Assembly: GCA_965218055.1 (NCBI GenBank)
Contig: CBDCKA010000001.1
Coordinates: 1,183,850-1,247,849, forward strand
Direction: 5' to 3'
Length of the DNA: 64,000 bases
From: CBDBKE01 sp965218055
GTDB lineage: Bacteria; Acidobacteriota; Terriglobia; JAJPHL01; JAPKYU01
Shown here: in pieces, positions 25,110-34,306 of the stretch
How the letters are laid out: the number at the start of each line of letters is the position of its first letter
Numbering within the stretch: the stretch's first letter is position 1
Position numbers and translations under genes: made by a program
Notes under the pieces: generated by a model
The model's input: the letters and a program-made list of their open reading frames with translations, nothing else
The model's database searches: none
What the model was told of the DNA's origin: nothing

Positions 25110-26405
25110 TTAGCGGCGGCCGGCTTGCCGATATGGTTTCGGCTTCGGGTCCAACCACTCCACGATCTTGCCCTTGATGGCCCAAGCGCAGAAGAAGTTA
25201 CCGGAGGGGCTGTAGTGTCCGACATAGTAGCGCCTGAGGTAGGCCTCGACATCTAAGTTAAAGCTCTTGAATTCAGCGAGGTGCGGTTCCCTCAAGTCCA
25301 CGAATGGGTACTCCCGGGTCTTCAAATAGTCGACTACCACCTGATCAAACCGTTTTTCCCCCAGCAAGTGACGCCTGAGATTGTCGGGACCGTAGGAAAG
25401 AATGACGAAAAGTTTCTTGCCCCTCTCGGCAGTATATTTCTCTACCATCTGGAGGACCTTGATGGTGGAGAACAGAGCCGCCTGAGTGTGAATCTGATCG
25501 AGCTCTTCCGTGCCCACCGCAGCTCGGCCCGCAGTCGAGTAGGGCACTCCAAAACTTGCCGCCAGTTCCGAGACAGCCTGGGCGGGGATGGGCCCGCTGA
25601 TCGCACCGAGGACAACTCGGTGCAAGACCGGATCGTCGCCAAAAGTTTGCAACACCCAATCCAGGTTCCGGAGTTTGTAAAGATCCTGCGCTGTGGGACA
25701 AGGATTCGGGCGCTCGACAACCAGGTCGTTGGCCACGTTGACCCGAAGGTGAGGGAGCGGGCCCTCACGGGCAGTGGGGAGGCGGATGTTGCGCCATGCG
25801 TCGAGGTTGCGAAAGTGGTCATCGTCGTAAATATTGAGGACAATGTATTCGGCCGGATGCGTCTTCTCGACAACTTTCATCCGTTTGTACGCTTGATAGA
25901 CGCCGTAGCCTCCGACGCCGAAGTTTTCAACGGGCTCCTTCAGGTGAGCTGCTAAGTATTCCTGCCACGTTTCCCCGCCATTGACCTGGTCGCAGTGCGT
26001 GAAGCTGTCACCATAGGTGTGGATTCGGGCTGTGGCGTCGGCGAAATGCGCTCGCTTCCGGGCTCCACTTTTTTCATAACGATAAAAGGTTCTCGATCCA
26101 TCGACGCCCTCGCCGTCTCGAATGGTATCCTGCAACACCCAGCCCAGTTCGGAGTCGTAGGTCCACCCGGCATTCGGATGGTAGCCCTCGGCCGGTGGTT
26201 CTCCTTTGCCGATGTAGTTCCGGACCTGCTCTAGCGACGGTAGCACACGCTTCAGATATTCGATCTTCCGTTGCTGGAAGGTTTCTGTGAAGCTCCCGCC
26301 CGCAGCAGGTTTGCCCTGTCCCAGCAGGAATGCCTGGTGCAGGCAGAGGACTACCCCACCGAGTAAGGCAGCTTTTAAAGGAGCCGACATTCGTCGAGGA
26401 CACAT
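25110..26405 (-). CDS. Exported SGNH/GDSL-type hydrolase
   Basis: A 431-residue protein. The N-terminal hydrophobic segment (LKAALLGGVVLCLHQAFLLG) is a signal peptide. Block I of SGNH hydrolases is present as IHTYGDSFTHCDQVNGGETWQEYLAAHL, the block II Gly as ENFGVGGYGVYQAYKRM, and block III as YIVLNIYDDDHFRN. A late FVDLREPHLAEFKSF could supply the Asp-His pair, followed by YYVGHYSPSGNFFCAWAIKGKIVEWL, where the GHYSPSGN His is the likely catalytic His. ATG 26405 is preceded by GGGAGG at a spacing of 7. It converges on the Nramp pair with a 6-base gap, so the transcripts of the two units meet end to end. Probably a periplasmic esterase or acetylxylan-type deacetylase; the substrate is unknown. 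Confidence 0.75.
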   Translation of the reverse strand: MCPRRMSAPLKAALLGGVVLCLHQAFLLGQGKPAAGGSFTETFQQRKIEYLKRVLPSLEQVRNYIGKGEPPAEGYHPNAGWTYDSELGWVLQDTIRDGEGVDGSRTFYRYEKSGARKRAHFADATARIHTYGDSFTHCDQVNGGETWQEYLAAHLKEPVENFGVGGYGVYQAYKRMKVVEKTHPAEYIVLNIYDDDHFRNLDAWRNIRLPTAREGPLPHLRVNVANDLVVERPNPCPTAQDLYKLRNLDWVLQTFGDDPVLHRVVLGAISGPIPAQAVSELAASFGVPYSTAGRAAVGTEELDQIHTQAALFSTIKVLQMVEKYTAERGKKLFVILSYGPDNLRRHLLGEKRFDQVVVDYLKTREYPFVDLREPHLAEFKSFNLDVEAYLRRYYVGHYSPSGNFFCAWAIKGKIVEWLDPKPKPYRQAGRR

Positions 26406-26547
26406 GGAAACCTCCCTTGGCTAGATCACTCTAGGTCCACCAACATTGTCTGAAAATGCCTGGAAATGCATGAAAATGATTGTCATGGGGTAGAATCTCC
26501 ACTGCTCAGGCAGGCCCAGCCACTGTTGCGAGCATGGAGCATACGGC

Positions 26548-28191
26548 ATGAACAGCAAATCCCAGCCTAGCATTCAAGGTTATACCGATCAACTCAGTGT
26601 CCAGGCAGGTGGCCAGATCGGGCTGCACATTTCCACGAATGTCAAGAAGTACTGGATTCAGATTGCCCGTGTGGGGGGAAAACGGGAAGTGGTCTGGACC
26701 AAAGAGGGTCTCGCAGGCAGAGAATATCCAATCCCCAAGAACTGTTTCTCGCACGGATGTAACTGGCCGCTGGCATTGAAAGTACCTGTGCCGCAGAACT
26801 GGCGGTCTGGCTACTACAGCGTGACCTTGCGTGGTTCTGGGCAGGGCAACCAGAGCGCACAAGGAGAGATGTCGTTTGTGGTCCGAGCCGCGCATCCCGG
26901 CCGGGACTCGAAGATCCTGCTGCAGCGGGCCACGAACACCGACAACGCCTACAACACCTGGGGTGGTGCGGATCTGTATCGAGGTCCGAATGAACCAGCC
27001 CGGCGGGTCTCGTTTGACCGCCCGTTTGCAGGCTTCGTTGGATTCGAGGGAAGGTTCTTGTTTGACATCTCGGCTGAGTGCCAGGCCGATCTGGAGGAAG
27101 AGACACTCTCGCGCCGGTTGCGGAAGGAATTCGCAAAGCACGGTATCTCATTTACCTACGTCGCAAGCATCACCACCAAGAGCGGCCAAGCCGAGGGTGC
27201 GTTTCACGAGTCAGCTGGCAAGCAATGGTACATCCTTGACGCCAATGGAACCTTCCGGATCCGCAAGGGCCGGACTCAGAAAGGGAAGAAGACGCTTCAT
27301 GTCTTCGACGGGTTCAGCACCTATCAAAGCTGCTGGTTAAACTGGGAACGGCCGTTCGTTGAGTGGGCCGAGAGGGCCGGCTATAGGTTCGACTACGCCG
27401 TCAATTCGGACCTGGAGTTCCACCCCGATATCCTTAAACACTATCGGCTCGTGCTGAGCGTTGGACACGACGAGTACTGGTCCTCGCCCATGCGCGACCA
27501 TTTGGAGGCGTTCATTGCTAATGGGGGCAACGTGGCTTTCCTGAGCGGCAACGTGGCCTATTGGCAGGTTCGTTCCGAAGACAATGGTCGTGCTCTGGTG
27601 GGCTGGAAGAACGCCTTCAAGCAGGACCCCTATTACCTGGGCGATCACAGGCTGCTGACCACAATGTGGTCTAGTCAACTGGTGAACAGACCCGAGAATC
27701 AACTCACCGGAGTCAGTTATGTTCACGGAGGCTACCATCGCTTTTTCGATCAGTACCTGGATGGTTCGGGAGCCTATACGGTCCACCGGCCCAACCACTG
27801 GATTTTTAAAGGTACCAGTCTGAAGCGAGGAGACCTTTTGGGTGCAAAGAACAAGATCATCAGTTACGAGTGCGACGGTTGCGATTATGAGCTGGAGGAT
27901 GGACTCCCTATCCCCACGCATCATGATGGCACGCCGGATAGTTTTCAGATCCTCGCCACCGGCCCGGCGGGCTTATGCGTCCGTGATGGCACGTTCGGCT
28001 GGGTTCAGGAGGCGCTGTACGGCGACAGCATGGCTCGGCACCCGCAGCCGGGCGCGGCAGTCCTTGGTGTGTACACACGCGGGGGCACCGTGGTCACCGT
28101 TGGCGCAACGAACTGGTCGGACGGGCTGTGGGGTAGAGATAAAACCGTGGAACGGATCACTCGGAATATCCTGGATCGGCTGTCGTCGTAA
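26548..28191 (+). CDS. N,N-dimethylformamidase large-subunit-like protein
   Basis: A 547-residue protein matching the large subunit of N,N-dimethylformamidase. It has an N-terminal beta-sandwich-like part (VQAGGQIGLHISTNVKKYWIQIARVGG, WPLALKVPVPQNWRSGYYSVTLRG). A long core follows with NTDNAYNTWGGADLYRG, DYAVNSDLEFHPDILKHYRLVLSVGHDEYWSSPMRDHLEAF and ANGGNVAFLSGNVAYWQVR, and GHDEYW carries likely metal-binding residues. DMFase cleaves DMF to dimethylamine and formate and normally needs a small subunit of roughly 130 residues, and none is encoded next to this gene. The N-terminal beta-sandwich suggests the related branch that acts on other amides. It is followed after 48 bases by a TIM-barrel isomerase gene. 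Confidence 0.75.
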   Translation: MNSKSQPSIQGYTDQLSVQAGGQIGLHISTNVKKYWIQIARVGGKREVVWTKEGLAGREYPIPKNCFSHGCNWPLALKVPVPQNWRSGYYSVTLRGSGQGNQSAQGEMSFVVRAAHPGRDSKILLQRATNTDNAYNTWGGADLYRGPNEPARRVSFDRPFAGFVGFEGRFLFDISAECQADLEEETLSRRLRKEFAKHGISFTYVASITTKSGQAEGAFHESAGKQWYILDANGTFRIRKGRTQKGKKTLHVFDGFSTYQSCWLNWERPFVEWAERAGYRFDYAVNSDLEFHPDILKHYRLVLSVGHDEYWSSPMRDHLEAFIANGGNVAFLSGNVAYWQVRSEDNGRALVGWKNAFKQDPYYLGDHRLLTTMWSSQLVNRPENQLTGVSYVHGGYHRFFDQYLDGSGAYTVHRPNHWIFKGTSLKRGDLLGAKNKIISYECDGCDYELEDGLPIPTHHDGTPDSFQILATGPAGLCVRDGTFGWVQEALYGDSMARHPQPGAAVLGVYTRGGTVVTVGATNWSDGLWGRDKTVERITRNILDRLSS

Positions 28192-28239
28192 CCTGATTTC
28201 CTTTGGCGGACTGGGTCCGCAAGCCGGAAGGTGTGAACC

Positions 28240-29064
28240 ATGAGTTTGTCGAAGATCATCGCTATGGGCACGGTGGCTTACCACGAGTACAGCCTGGAGA
28301 CCGCACTGAAAGGGATTCAGCGGGCCGGCTGTGAGTATGTGGAGGCGTTCGCCGGTTCAAAAGCAGCCCACGTTCCCGCAGCCGCCCACGTTCCCGCCGA
28401 CATGGACGACGCTGCAGTCGAGGCCCTGCTGGCCAAGCTTCAGCAGTACGGTCTCAAGATCGTGAGTCTGAACGGCAACATCGGTATGATGAGGAAAGAC
28501 GACGTCGAGCAATCCAAGAAACTCATCAGCCTTGCTCCAAAGTTCGGTGCTGCCATTGTGGTGAATACAGTTGGCGGACCCAGCCTGGAAGAGGATTTGC
28601 CTCCGTTTCTGGCAAACGTCGGTGAGGTGGCCGACCATGCCCGAAAAAACGGGGTCACGATTGGCCTGGAAGTGCACGGCACCCACACCGCCAACGGCAG
28701 GCTCGCCCTGAATACGGTCCGCGCGGCCAGTGACCCGAACGTGAAGATCAACTACGATACCGCCAACTGCGTCTATTTCGACAATACCTGGCCCTACGAA
28801 GACCTGCAGGTTGCTGTCCCCGAGACGGCGCACATCCATCTGAAGGACAAGATCGGCGGCAAAGGAGTATGGAACTTTCCGCCCATAGGGACGGGGGAAG
28901 TTGACTTCGAGAGGGTGCTCAACATCCTGGACGACGGGGGCTACCGCGGCGCGCTGGGCATCGAGATGGAGCTCGGCGCCTGGGGCTCTCCTTCTGTTGC
29001 CGAGGTGGACGAGGCCGTCAGCACTGCCTACCGCAACCTCATGCGATTGCTGGAGGCGCACTAG
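28240..29064 (+). CDS. Sugar phosphate isomerase/epimerase-like TIM barrel
   Basis: A 274-residue protein of the AP-endonuclease-2/xylose-isomerase-like TIM-barrel superfamily. Landmarks are ALKGIQRAGCEYVEAFAGSKA, KNGVTIGLEVHGTHTANG (metal-binding Glu), VKINYDTANCVYFDNTWP (Asp), HIHLKDKIGGKGVW (His) and YRGALGIEMELGAW (Glu). The start has GGAAGG 7 bases upstream. Residues 43-54 contain an internal near-repeat, AHVPAAAHVPA, from an 18-base tandem duplication in the DNA. The substrate is unknown; together with the downstream aldolase and dehydrogenase genes it points to a ketose or inositol-type pathway. Confidence 0.82.
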   Translation: MSLSKIIAMGTVAYHEYSLETALKGIQRAGCEYVEAFAGSKAAHVPAAAHVPADMDDAAVEALLAKLQQYGLKIVSLNGNIGMMRKDDVEQSKKLISLAPKFGAAIVVNTVGGPSLEEDLPPFLANVGEVADHARKNGVTIGLEVHGTHTANGRLALNTVRAASDPNVKINYDTANCVYFDNTWPYEDLQVAVPETAHIHLKDKIGGKGVWNFPPIGTGEVDFERVLNILDDGGYRGALGIEMELGAWGSPSVAEVDEAVSTAYRNLMRLLEAH

Positions 29065-29105
29065 CAGTTGCCTCAGGCCTCTGCCCACTGCCTCTTGCTG
29101 GCGTG

Positions 29106-29879
29106 TCAGGAGTTCAGGTCTTTGAACATCTCCTTCATCTGGCGGTATCCTTTGACCACGACGGCCTGGTCGTTTTCTCCTTGAACGATGCGCGCGCCGC
29201 GCTTCAGCGCCTTCTTGGCATCCTCCCGACCGCCAACCGGCATTCCCCACCACTTGCCGTGCTTCGCACAAGCCGCAGCCATTTTATCGGTCGCCTGCTG
29301 GATCAGCTTGTGGTCCATTTGACCGATGATGCCATAGCTCTGAGACAGGTCGCCCGGGCCTAGCAAGAGGATATCGATTCCCTCAGTCCCGGCGATCGCG
29401 TCCACATCGTCAACTGCCTCTTTGTCTTCGATGATGACGGCGATCAAGATCTCGGTGTTGGCATGCTTGATATATTCCGAACGATCGGCGGTGCCATAGT
29501 CGAAGTCAGAGCTGCCGCCGGATCCACGAAATCCTATGGGGGAAAACCTGCCGTCGCGAACAATGGAGCGGGCATCCTCGCCTCCCATGCAGTGGGGGAC
29601 AATGATTCCGGTGGCGCCCGCTTCCAGCGGTTTGATGATCCCGGTGTATCCGGTGCGCGCGACTCGGACAATGGAATCCATATCGTGGGCTCGCGCTGCC
29701 AGGATCATCTGCGACAGCTCGCCGTAGCTGAAGTCGCTATGCTCGTTTTCGAGCCAGACGCCATCGAAACCAACGAAACCCATCATGTCCACCATCTTCC
29801 AGTAGGGGACGATCCAAGACTGCGACATCACCACGTATTCTCCGCGTTTCAACTTTTCCCGCATCAAGCTTCGTCTCAT
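29106..29879 (-). CDS. HpcH/HpaI-family 2-oxo acid aldolase
   Basis: A 257-residue class II aldolase of the HpcH/HpaI family. Motifs are GFDGVWLENEHSDFSYGEL (acidic metal site), SIVRVARTGYTGIIKPLEAGATGIIVPHCMGGEDA (catalytic-site Arg and GATGIIVP signature), EILIAVIIEDKEAVDDVDAIAGTEGIDILLLGPGDLSQSYG and C-terminal GARIVQGENDQ. Members cleave 2-keto-3-deoxy sugar acids or 4-hydroxy-2-oxo acids into pyruvate plus an aldehyde. ATG 29879 has GGAGGAA 4 bases upstream. It is convergent with the TIM-barrel gene and upstream of nothing obviously cotranscribed (the GNAT gene is 85 bases upstream, same strand). Confidence 0.86.
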   Translation of the reverse strand: MRRSLMREKLKRGEYVVMSQSWIVPYWKMVDMMGFVGFDGVWLENEHSDFSYGELSQMILAARAHDMDSIVRVARTGYTGIIKPLEAGATGIIVPHCMGGEDARSIVRDGRFSPIGFRGSGGSSDFDYGTADRSEYIKHANTEILIAVIIEDKEAVDDVDAIAGTEGIDILLLGPGDLSQSYGIIGQMDHKLIQQATDKMAAACAKHGKWWGMPVGGREDAKKALKRGARIVQGENDQAVVVKGYRQMKEMFKDLNS

Positions 29880-29964
29880 GGTTTCCTCCAGAGTGGTTTA
29901 CGAACTGTTCAATTTCGAAACGGTCCCAAGGACCGCTGACTGTTTGCGCGGTACCGGTACCCCT

Positions 29965-30867
29965 CTACAGCAACGGGTCGCCCGCCGAGATCAGATACTG
30001 GCCCACCGGCCACAGGGGTCGAGAAGAGAGAAGGACCACCGAGGGGGCTCGGAGCCTGAGTCGAAGCGCGAGGACGACCTCCTGTACGCTGGGACACTGC
30101 CCAGGGATGTTCAGGAACAGGTGGTCTGCGCCCTGCTCCATTGACCTTGATACGGCCCAGAGCAGAAGGGTCCGCATCAACGGCTCCGCCGTTGCCGCCG
30201 CTGGGCCTATCTGGCCGTCCTTGGAGACGTATACGTAACCTGCCGGTCTGCCGTCTACCGAGAGTATCCCACACTGCAGTCCAGGTTGGCCCAGCCAGAA
30301 CTGATGCTCCCTCCTCCGGAGCAGGCCGATAACCTTCCGGTCGACCGGGTCCAGTTCTTCAGGGTCAGCCCCGACGTGGAAAGATGCGTCACCCGGCAAG
30401 TCAGGGACAGGGCCGGCGATCGGTCCCGCCCATGTCAATACCGGCAGCCATGGCAACATGCCGGCTTGAATATAGTGGGCATTGGACACGGGCTGGACCG
30501 AGTCGGTGCGTACACACAATATGTCAGAAGGCTTTGCCGACGAAAGGGTCAGCTCCAGAAAACGCCGGCCGATGCCCCGGCCCTGGTATTCGGGAATCAC
30601 ATGAAGGCCATTCAGCAACCAGCGACCATCATTTCGGGTGGCTAAAGCGTAGCCGACCTTCCGGGTACCGTCTTCCGCAATCCAATAGGACTCTCTGTGG
30701 AACTCATACGCGTACTGCCGAAAGGCAAGGTCCCGCGGCTGAATCTCCGGGGCACGAGGAAAGGGCAGATTGTGTCTCCTCACCAGTAAGTCTGTCATCG
30801 CTTGGGTAACGATGTCGTACGCAGCCGCATGGTCCGAAGGTTCAGCGCGCCTGAAATCGACAGACAA
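29965..30867 (-). CDS. GNAT-family N-acetyltransferase
   Basis: A 300-residue acetyltransferase. The acetyl-CoA pyrophosphate loop is clear in the N-terminal half (GLHVIPEYQGRGIGRRFLELTLSSA; RGIGRR equals the Q/RxxGxG/A motif). A second half (FWLGQPGLQCGILSVDGRPAGYVYVSKDGQIGPAAATAEPLMRTLLLWAV) resembles a second GNAT domain, giving a tandem-GNAT layout of typical length. The start is a TTG at 30867 after a GAGAG stretch; confidence in the exact start is moderate. The substrate is unknown. It is on the same strand as the hydroxyacid dehydrogenase upstream. Confidence 0.78.
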   Translation of the reverse strand: MSVDFRRAEPSDHAAAYDIVTQAMTDLLVRRHNLPFPRAPEIQPRDLAFRQYAYEFHRESYWIAEDGTRKVGYALATRNDGRWLLNGLHVIPEYQGRGIGRRFLELTLSSAKPSDILCVRTDSVQPVSNAHYIQAGMLPWLPVLTWAGPIAGPVPDLPGDASFHVGADPEELDPVDRKVIGLLRRREHQFWLGQPGLQCGILSVDGRPAGYVYVSKDGQIGPAAATAEPLMRTLLLWAVSRSMEQGADHLFLNIPGQCPSVQEVVLALRLRLRAPSVVLLSSRPLWPVGQYLISAGDPLL

Positions 30868-30948
30868 CGAAGTCTCTCTCAGCCGTATTGACCGGAATCA
30901 GCCGTTCCAGTCTAACCGGATGCAACCGGGCTCATCTAATAGCCGGGT

Positions 30949-31905
30949 CTAATAGCCGGCTCTCTTGTTGCACACATTCACCATGGGCTCACCGGCTAGA
31001 AAGCGCCGTAGATTCTCCTTGAAGATTTGCTTGCGCCGCACCCACATCTGTAGGGAATCCGGTGAGCAATGCGGAGAAATCAACATGTTGGGCGCGTCCC
31101 AGAGAGGATTGTCGGGCGGGAGCGGTTCCTGAGCAAAGATGTCGAAGGCGGCTCCGCCGAGGTGTCCAGACCGGAGGCCGTCGAGCAGAGCGTCTTCATC
31201 GACGATTCCACCTCTTGAAATCGCAATGACCACGGCGCCCTTCTTGATCCGTTCCAAACGGCTTCGATTAATCAGGCCACGGGTTTGGGGTGTGAGCGGG
31301 GCGGTGACAACGAGCCAGTCAGAGAGCGCTATGAGATCATCCAACCGGTCCAGCTCCCACACTTCCTTCACACCAGGAGGTGGGTCCATTTTCAGGATGT
31401 CCACCCCGTAGACGTCCATGCCGAACCCTTGTGCCCGTTGGGCCACCGCTCTGCCAATATCCCCCATAGCCAGGAGGCCGATCGTCGTGCCCGCAAGTTC
31501 TCGCACTCGTCCGTAATACTTCATCTTGTCCCAGCGATGCGCCCGCTGGTCCTCCAGCAATTCAGGAACGTTGTGGGCAAGAGCCAGGATCATGGCGAAA
31601 ACGTGGTCTGCTAACGCAATGACGTGCGTCCCGCGAGCATTGGTAATCACCACCTCGTTTTCCACCAGTTCAGGAATGTTGCCAACGATGTGGTCGAATC
31701 CGATCCCGATGAAGTGAAACCAGCGCAGCCGCTTTGCCGCCAGGTAGACCTCCCGGGTCAGTTCGCCAAATTGGACCTCAGCGTCCGCCACCACCCGTAG
31801 TTGCTCTTGGGTGGTGTAGGCAGGTAGAAATTCAACCGTGGGAAAGGTCACCTGCAGGTCTTTTACGAACTCCTCGCCCAGATCGTAGGCCACAACCACT
31901 TTCAT
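30949..31905 (-). CDS. D-isomer-specific 2-hydroxyacid dehydrogenase
   Basis: A 318-residue NAD(P)-dependent dehydrogenase. The Rossmann loop is GTTIGLLAMGDIGRAVAQRAQGFGMDVYGVD, with the glycine-rich motif changed to AMGDIG. The catalytic Arg is within VIAISRGGIVDEDALLDGL, the Glu is in DIFAQEPLPPDNPLW, and the catalytic His is in NMLISPHCSP. The family reduces glyoxylate, hydroxypyruvate or 2-keto acids. ATG 31905 follows a GAGGTGG box; the frame extends 12 codons upstream without support. The 3' end carries a 13-14-base tandem duplication over the stop codon (CCGGCTATTAGA twice). It lies downstream of iolD on the same strand (175 bases). Confidence 0.85.
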   Translation of the reverse strand: MKVVVAYDLGEEFVKDLQVTFPTVEFLPAYTTQEQLRVVADAEVQFGELTREVYLAAKRLRWFHFIGIGFDHIVGNIPELVENEVVITNARGTHVIALADHVFAMILALAHNVPELLEDQRAHRWDKMKYYGRVRELAGTTIGLLAMGDIGRAVAQRAQGFGMDVYGVDILKMDPPPGVKEVWELDRLDDLIALSDWLVVTAPLTPQTRGLINRSRLERIKKGAVVIAISRGGIVDEDALLDGLRSGHLGGAAFDIFAQEPLPPDNPLWDAPNMLISPHCSPDSLQMWVRRKQIFKENLRRFLAGEPMVNVCNKRAGY

Positions 31906-32080
31906 AACCACCTCAGTTCGTGCACCAGATGTTCCTCCCAATTGCCAGGCCCATCAGGGCCATGCTGAACTGCGACCTCATGTACGGGGACGAATTGCTG
32001 AAAACTCCGTAGGGCAACCCGAGCTGGCGATTTTATCAAAGCCGGGCCGCGACTCTTGTCAAAGCCGGAGCGGATTTTTA

Positions 32081-33931
32081 TCAGAGAAAGTAGCGCTCCT
32101 TCTTTCTCGCCGTCTCGTACTTTTCTCTTGCAGCCCGGACGGCGTCGACCTCCGATACCTCCGCAATGGGCACATCCCACCATGATTCGAAGTTGCCCAC
32201 ACCCTTGCGGGCGGTCTCGATGACGACAACGTTGGTGCGGTCCTGCTTCGCCATTCCCTTGATGGCTTCTTCCAGCTCGCCGAGGGTCCGTGCCCGAACG
32301 GCGTGGGCGCGCATGCTCTGCGCGTTGGCCACGAAGTCAATTCCAATCAGGTCTCCCCCCAGTTGGCCATTCTTGCGATAGCGATACTCGGTGCCGAACT
32401 TACTGCCCACAACGGCATCGCTCAGGGCGCCAATGCTGCCGAACCCGTGGTTGTCCACCACTACAATGTTGAGCTTATGGCCCTCTGCCAGGGAGCTGAC
32501 AAGCTCTTGCGCCATCATCAAGTAGGAGCCATCGCCGACCAGTACATAGACCTCACGCTCCGGGTCGGCCATCTTAACTCCCAGGCCACCGGCAATCTCG
32601 TACCCCATGGTCGAATAGCCGTATTCGATGTGGAATCCCTTGGGGTCACGAGCGCGCCAGAGTTTGACCATGTCGCCCGGCAGACTGCCCGCTGCGGCGA
32701 CCATAACGTCCTTGGGTTGGATCAAACGATTCACCGCCCCAATCACCTCGGGCTGACTGATGGGCGGGCCGTGCTGCAGGTTGTAGAAACGGTCAACTTC
32801 CTGGTCCCAGTCCCTCCGGAAGCGATCCATGCGCTGGCGATATTCGTCGCTGACCCGATAGCTCCCAACTGCCTTGGAAATTTCCTCCAGCGCCACCTTG
32901 GCGTCGGCGACGACCGGCAGAGCAGAATGCTTGTGGGCATCGAACTCGGTGATATTGATGTTGATGAATCGGACATCGGGATTTTGGAAAGCCGTCTTGG
33001 ACATCGTGGTGAAGTCGCTGTAACGGGTGCCGATTCCGATCACCAAATCCGCTTCGCGCCCCAGGATATTGGCTCCCGGGGTTCCGTAGAAGCCGAATGC
33101 CCCGCTGCACTGCCCGTGGTCGTAGCAGAGCGACCCCTTCCCAGCCATGGTTTCGGCCACTTGGATGCCGGTTTGGGCCGCAAAGCGGGAGAGCGCGTCG
33201 GTGGCCTCGCTGTAAAGCACCCCTCCGCCGGCGATGATGATCGGCTTTTTGGCACCTTGAATCCACTCGGCCGCGCGTTGGGACACCCCGGCATCGGGTC
33301 GCGGACGTCGAATCACCCACACGCGCTTTTCAAACAAAGCCTCCGGATAGTCGAATGCCTCAGTCTGCACGTCCTGCGGCATGGCCAACATCACCGCCCC
33401 GGTATCGGACTGGCTGGTCAGTACGCGCATGACCTCGGGGAGCGAGGTGAGAATTTGCTCCGGGCGGTAAATGCGGTCCCAGTAGCGTGTGATCGGCTTG
33501 AAGCAATCGTTGACGGAAATGTCTTGGGAGCTGGGAGATTCCAACTGTTGCAGCACGGGCGCTACGTTTCGCCGGGCGAAGATGTCGCCGGCTAGCAACA
33601 ACACAGGCATGCGATTGATCGTCGCTCCGGCAGCCCCAGTGACCATGTTGGTCGCCCCGGGGCCAATCGAGGTGGTGCACACCAGCGACCGTAAGCGGTT
33701 CGACATCTTGGCATAGGCTACGGCCGTATGCACCATCGCCTGCTCGTTGCGGCACAGGTAATAGGGGAACGTGGGGTCCTGGTGCAGCGCCTGCCCGATA
33801 CCGGCCATATTGCCATGGCCGAAGATGCCGAAGCATCCGCCGAAGAAGGCTTGCTGCTTGCCGTCACGTTCGACGTACTGATTCTTGAGGAATTCAATGG
33901 TGGCCTGCGCAACAGTGAGTCGCCGGGTCAT
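32081..33931 (-). CDS. iolD: 3D-(3,5/4)-trihydroxycyclohexane-1,2-dione acylhydrolase (IolD-like)
   Basis: A 616-residue ThDP-dependent enzyme of the acetolactate-synthase superfamily with features of myo-inositol catabolic IolD. These include the opening RLTVAQATIEFLKNQYVERDGK, the N-terminal Glu region YYLCRNEQAMVHTAVAYAKM, the ThDP/Mg motif VLVGDGSYLMMAQELVSSLAEGHKLNIVVVDNHGFGSIG, and the C-terminus FESWWDVPIAEVSEVDAVRAAREKYE. IolD opens the ring of the trihydroxycyclohexanedione intermediate. ATG 33931 is preceded by GGAGGAGGT, giving a much better start than 33985. The other iol genes (iolB, C, E, G, J) are not adjacent, though TIM-barrel isomerases at 35563 and 37344 could fill related steps. 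Confidence 0.85.
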   Translation of the reverse strand: MTRRLTVAQATIEFLKNQYVERDGKQQAFFGGCFGIFGHGNMAGIGQALHQDPTFPYYLCRNEQAMVHTAVAYAKMSNRLRSLVCTTSIGPGATNMVTGAAGATINRMPVLLLAGDIFARRNVAPVLQQLESPSSQDISVNDCFKPITRYWDRIYRPEQILTSLPEVMRVLTSQSDTGAVMLAMPQDVQTEAFDYPEALFEKRVWVIRRPRPDAGVSQRAAEWIQGAKKPIIIAGGGVLYSEATDALSRFAAQTGIQVAETMAGKGSLCYDHGQCSGAFGFYGTPGANILGREADLVIGIGTRYSDFTTMSKTAFQNPDVRFININITEFDAHKHSALPVVADAKVALEEISKAVGSYRVSDEYRQRMDRFRRDWDQEVDRFYNLQHGPPISQPEVIGAVNRLIQPKDVMVAAAGSLPGDMVKLWRARDPKGFHIEYGYSTMGYEIAGGLGVKMADPEREVYVLVGDGSYLMMAQELVSSLAEGHKLNIVVVDNHGFGSIGALSDAVVGSKFGTEYRYRKNGQLGGDLIGIDFVANAQSMRAHAVRARTLGELEEAIKGMAKQDRTNVVVIETARKGVGNFESWWDVPIAEVSEVDAVRAAREKYETARKKERYFL

Positions 33932-34306
33932 ACCACACCTCCTCCCCCGGGCAGGGGGGAGCGAATTGTAACATGAGCTCCTCACCTGTCCCGCACACTT
34001 TATTTACGCGCCTCCCCCCGATCCGCCGCTCCCATGGCCCGCGCCAGCCGGGCGTTCCAGGCTTTGGTAGCGGCTGGTAGCGGCGCCGAGGCCATTAGGC
34101 GCCTTTCTAGAGAAAATCTCGTTGGAAACGCTTGCCTGACTTTCGAAGCGACGGTAAACTCAGGCGCTCAGAAGAGGCCGTGGCGACCTGGGCTTGACTC
34201 GGCAGGGCCGCCGGCGTACGCTTCCTTGAAGATCAAATCGGAAACTCTGGTCTAAAAGATTCTAGCAATCGGCTATGGTCAATTACGCAAAGGAGGGTTT
34301 CTCGCG
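33932..34306. other. Divergent intergenic region
   Basis: 375 bases between iolD (minus) and the propeller-like gene (plus). Apart from the iolD ribosome site (GGAGGAGG at 33939-33950 on the minus strand) and an AAAGGAGGG box just before 34307, only a 10-base tandem repeat (TGGTAGCGGC twice, around 34075-34094) was noticed. No gene could be supported. Confidence 0.4.

Noticed and set aside
32303..33595. 430-residue plus-strand frame
   Set aside because: Fully antisense to iolD, whose motifs are clear; no independent evidence.
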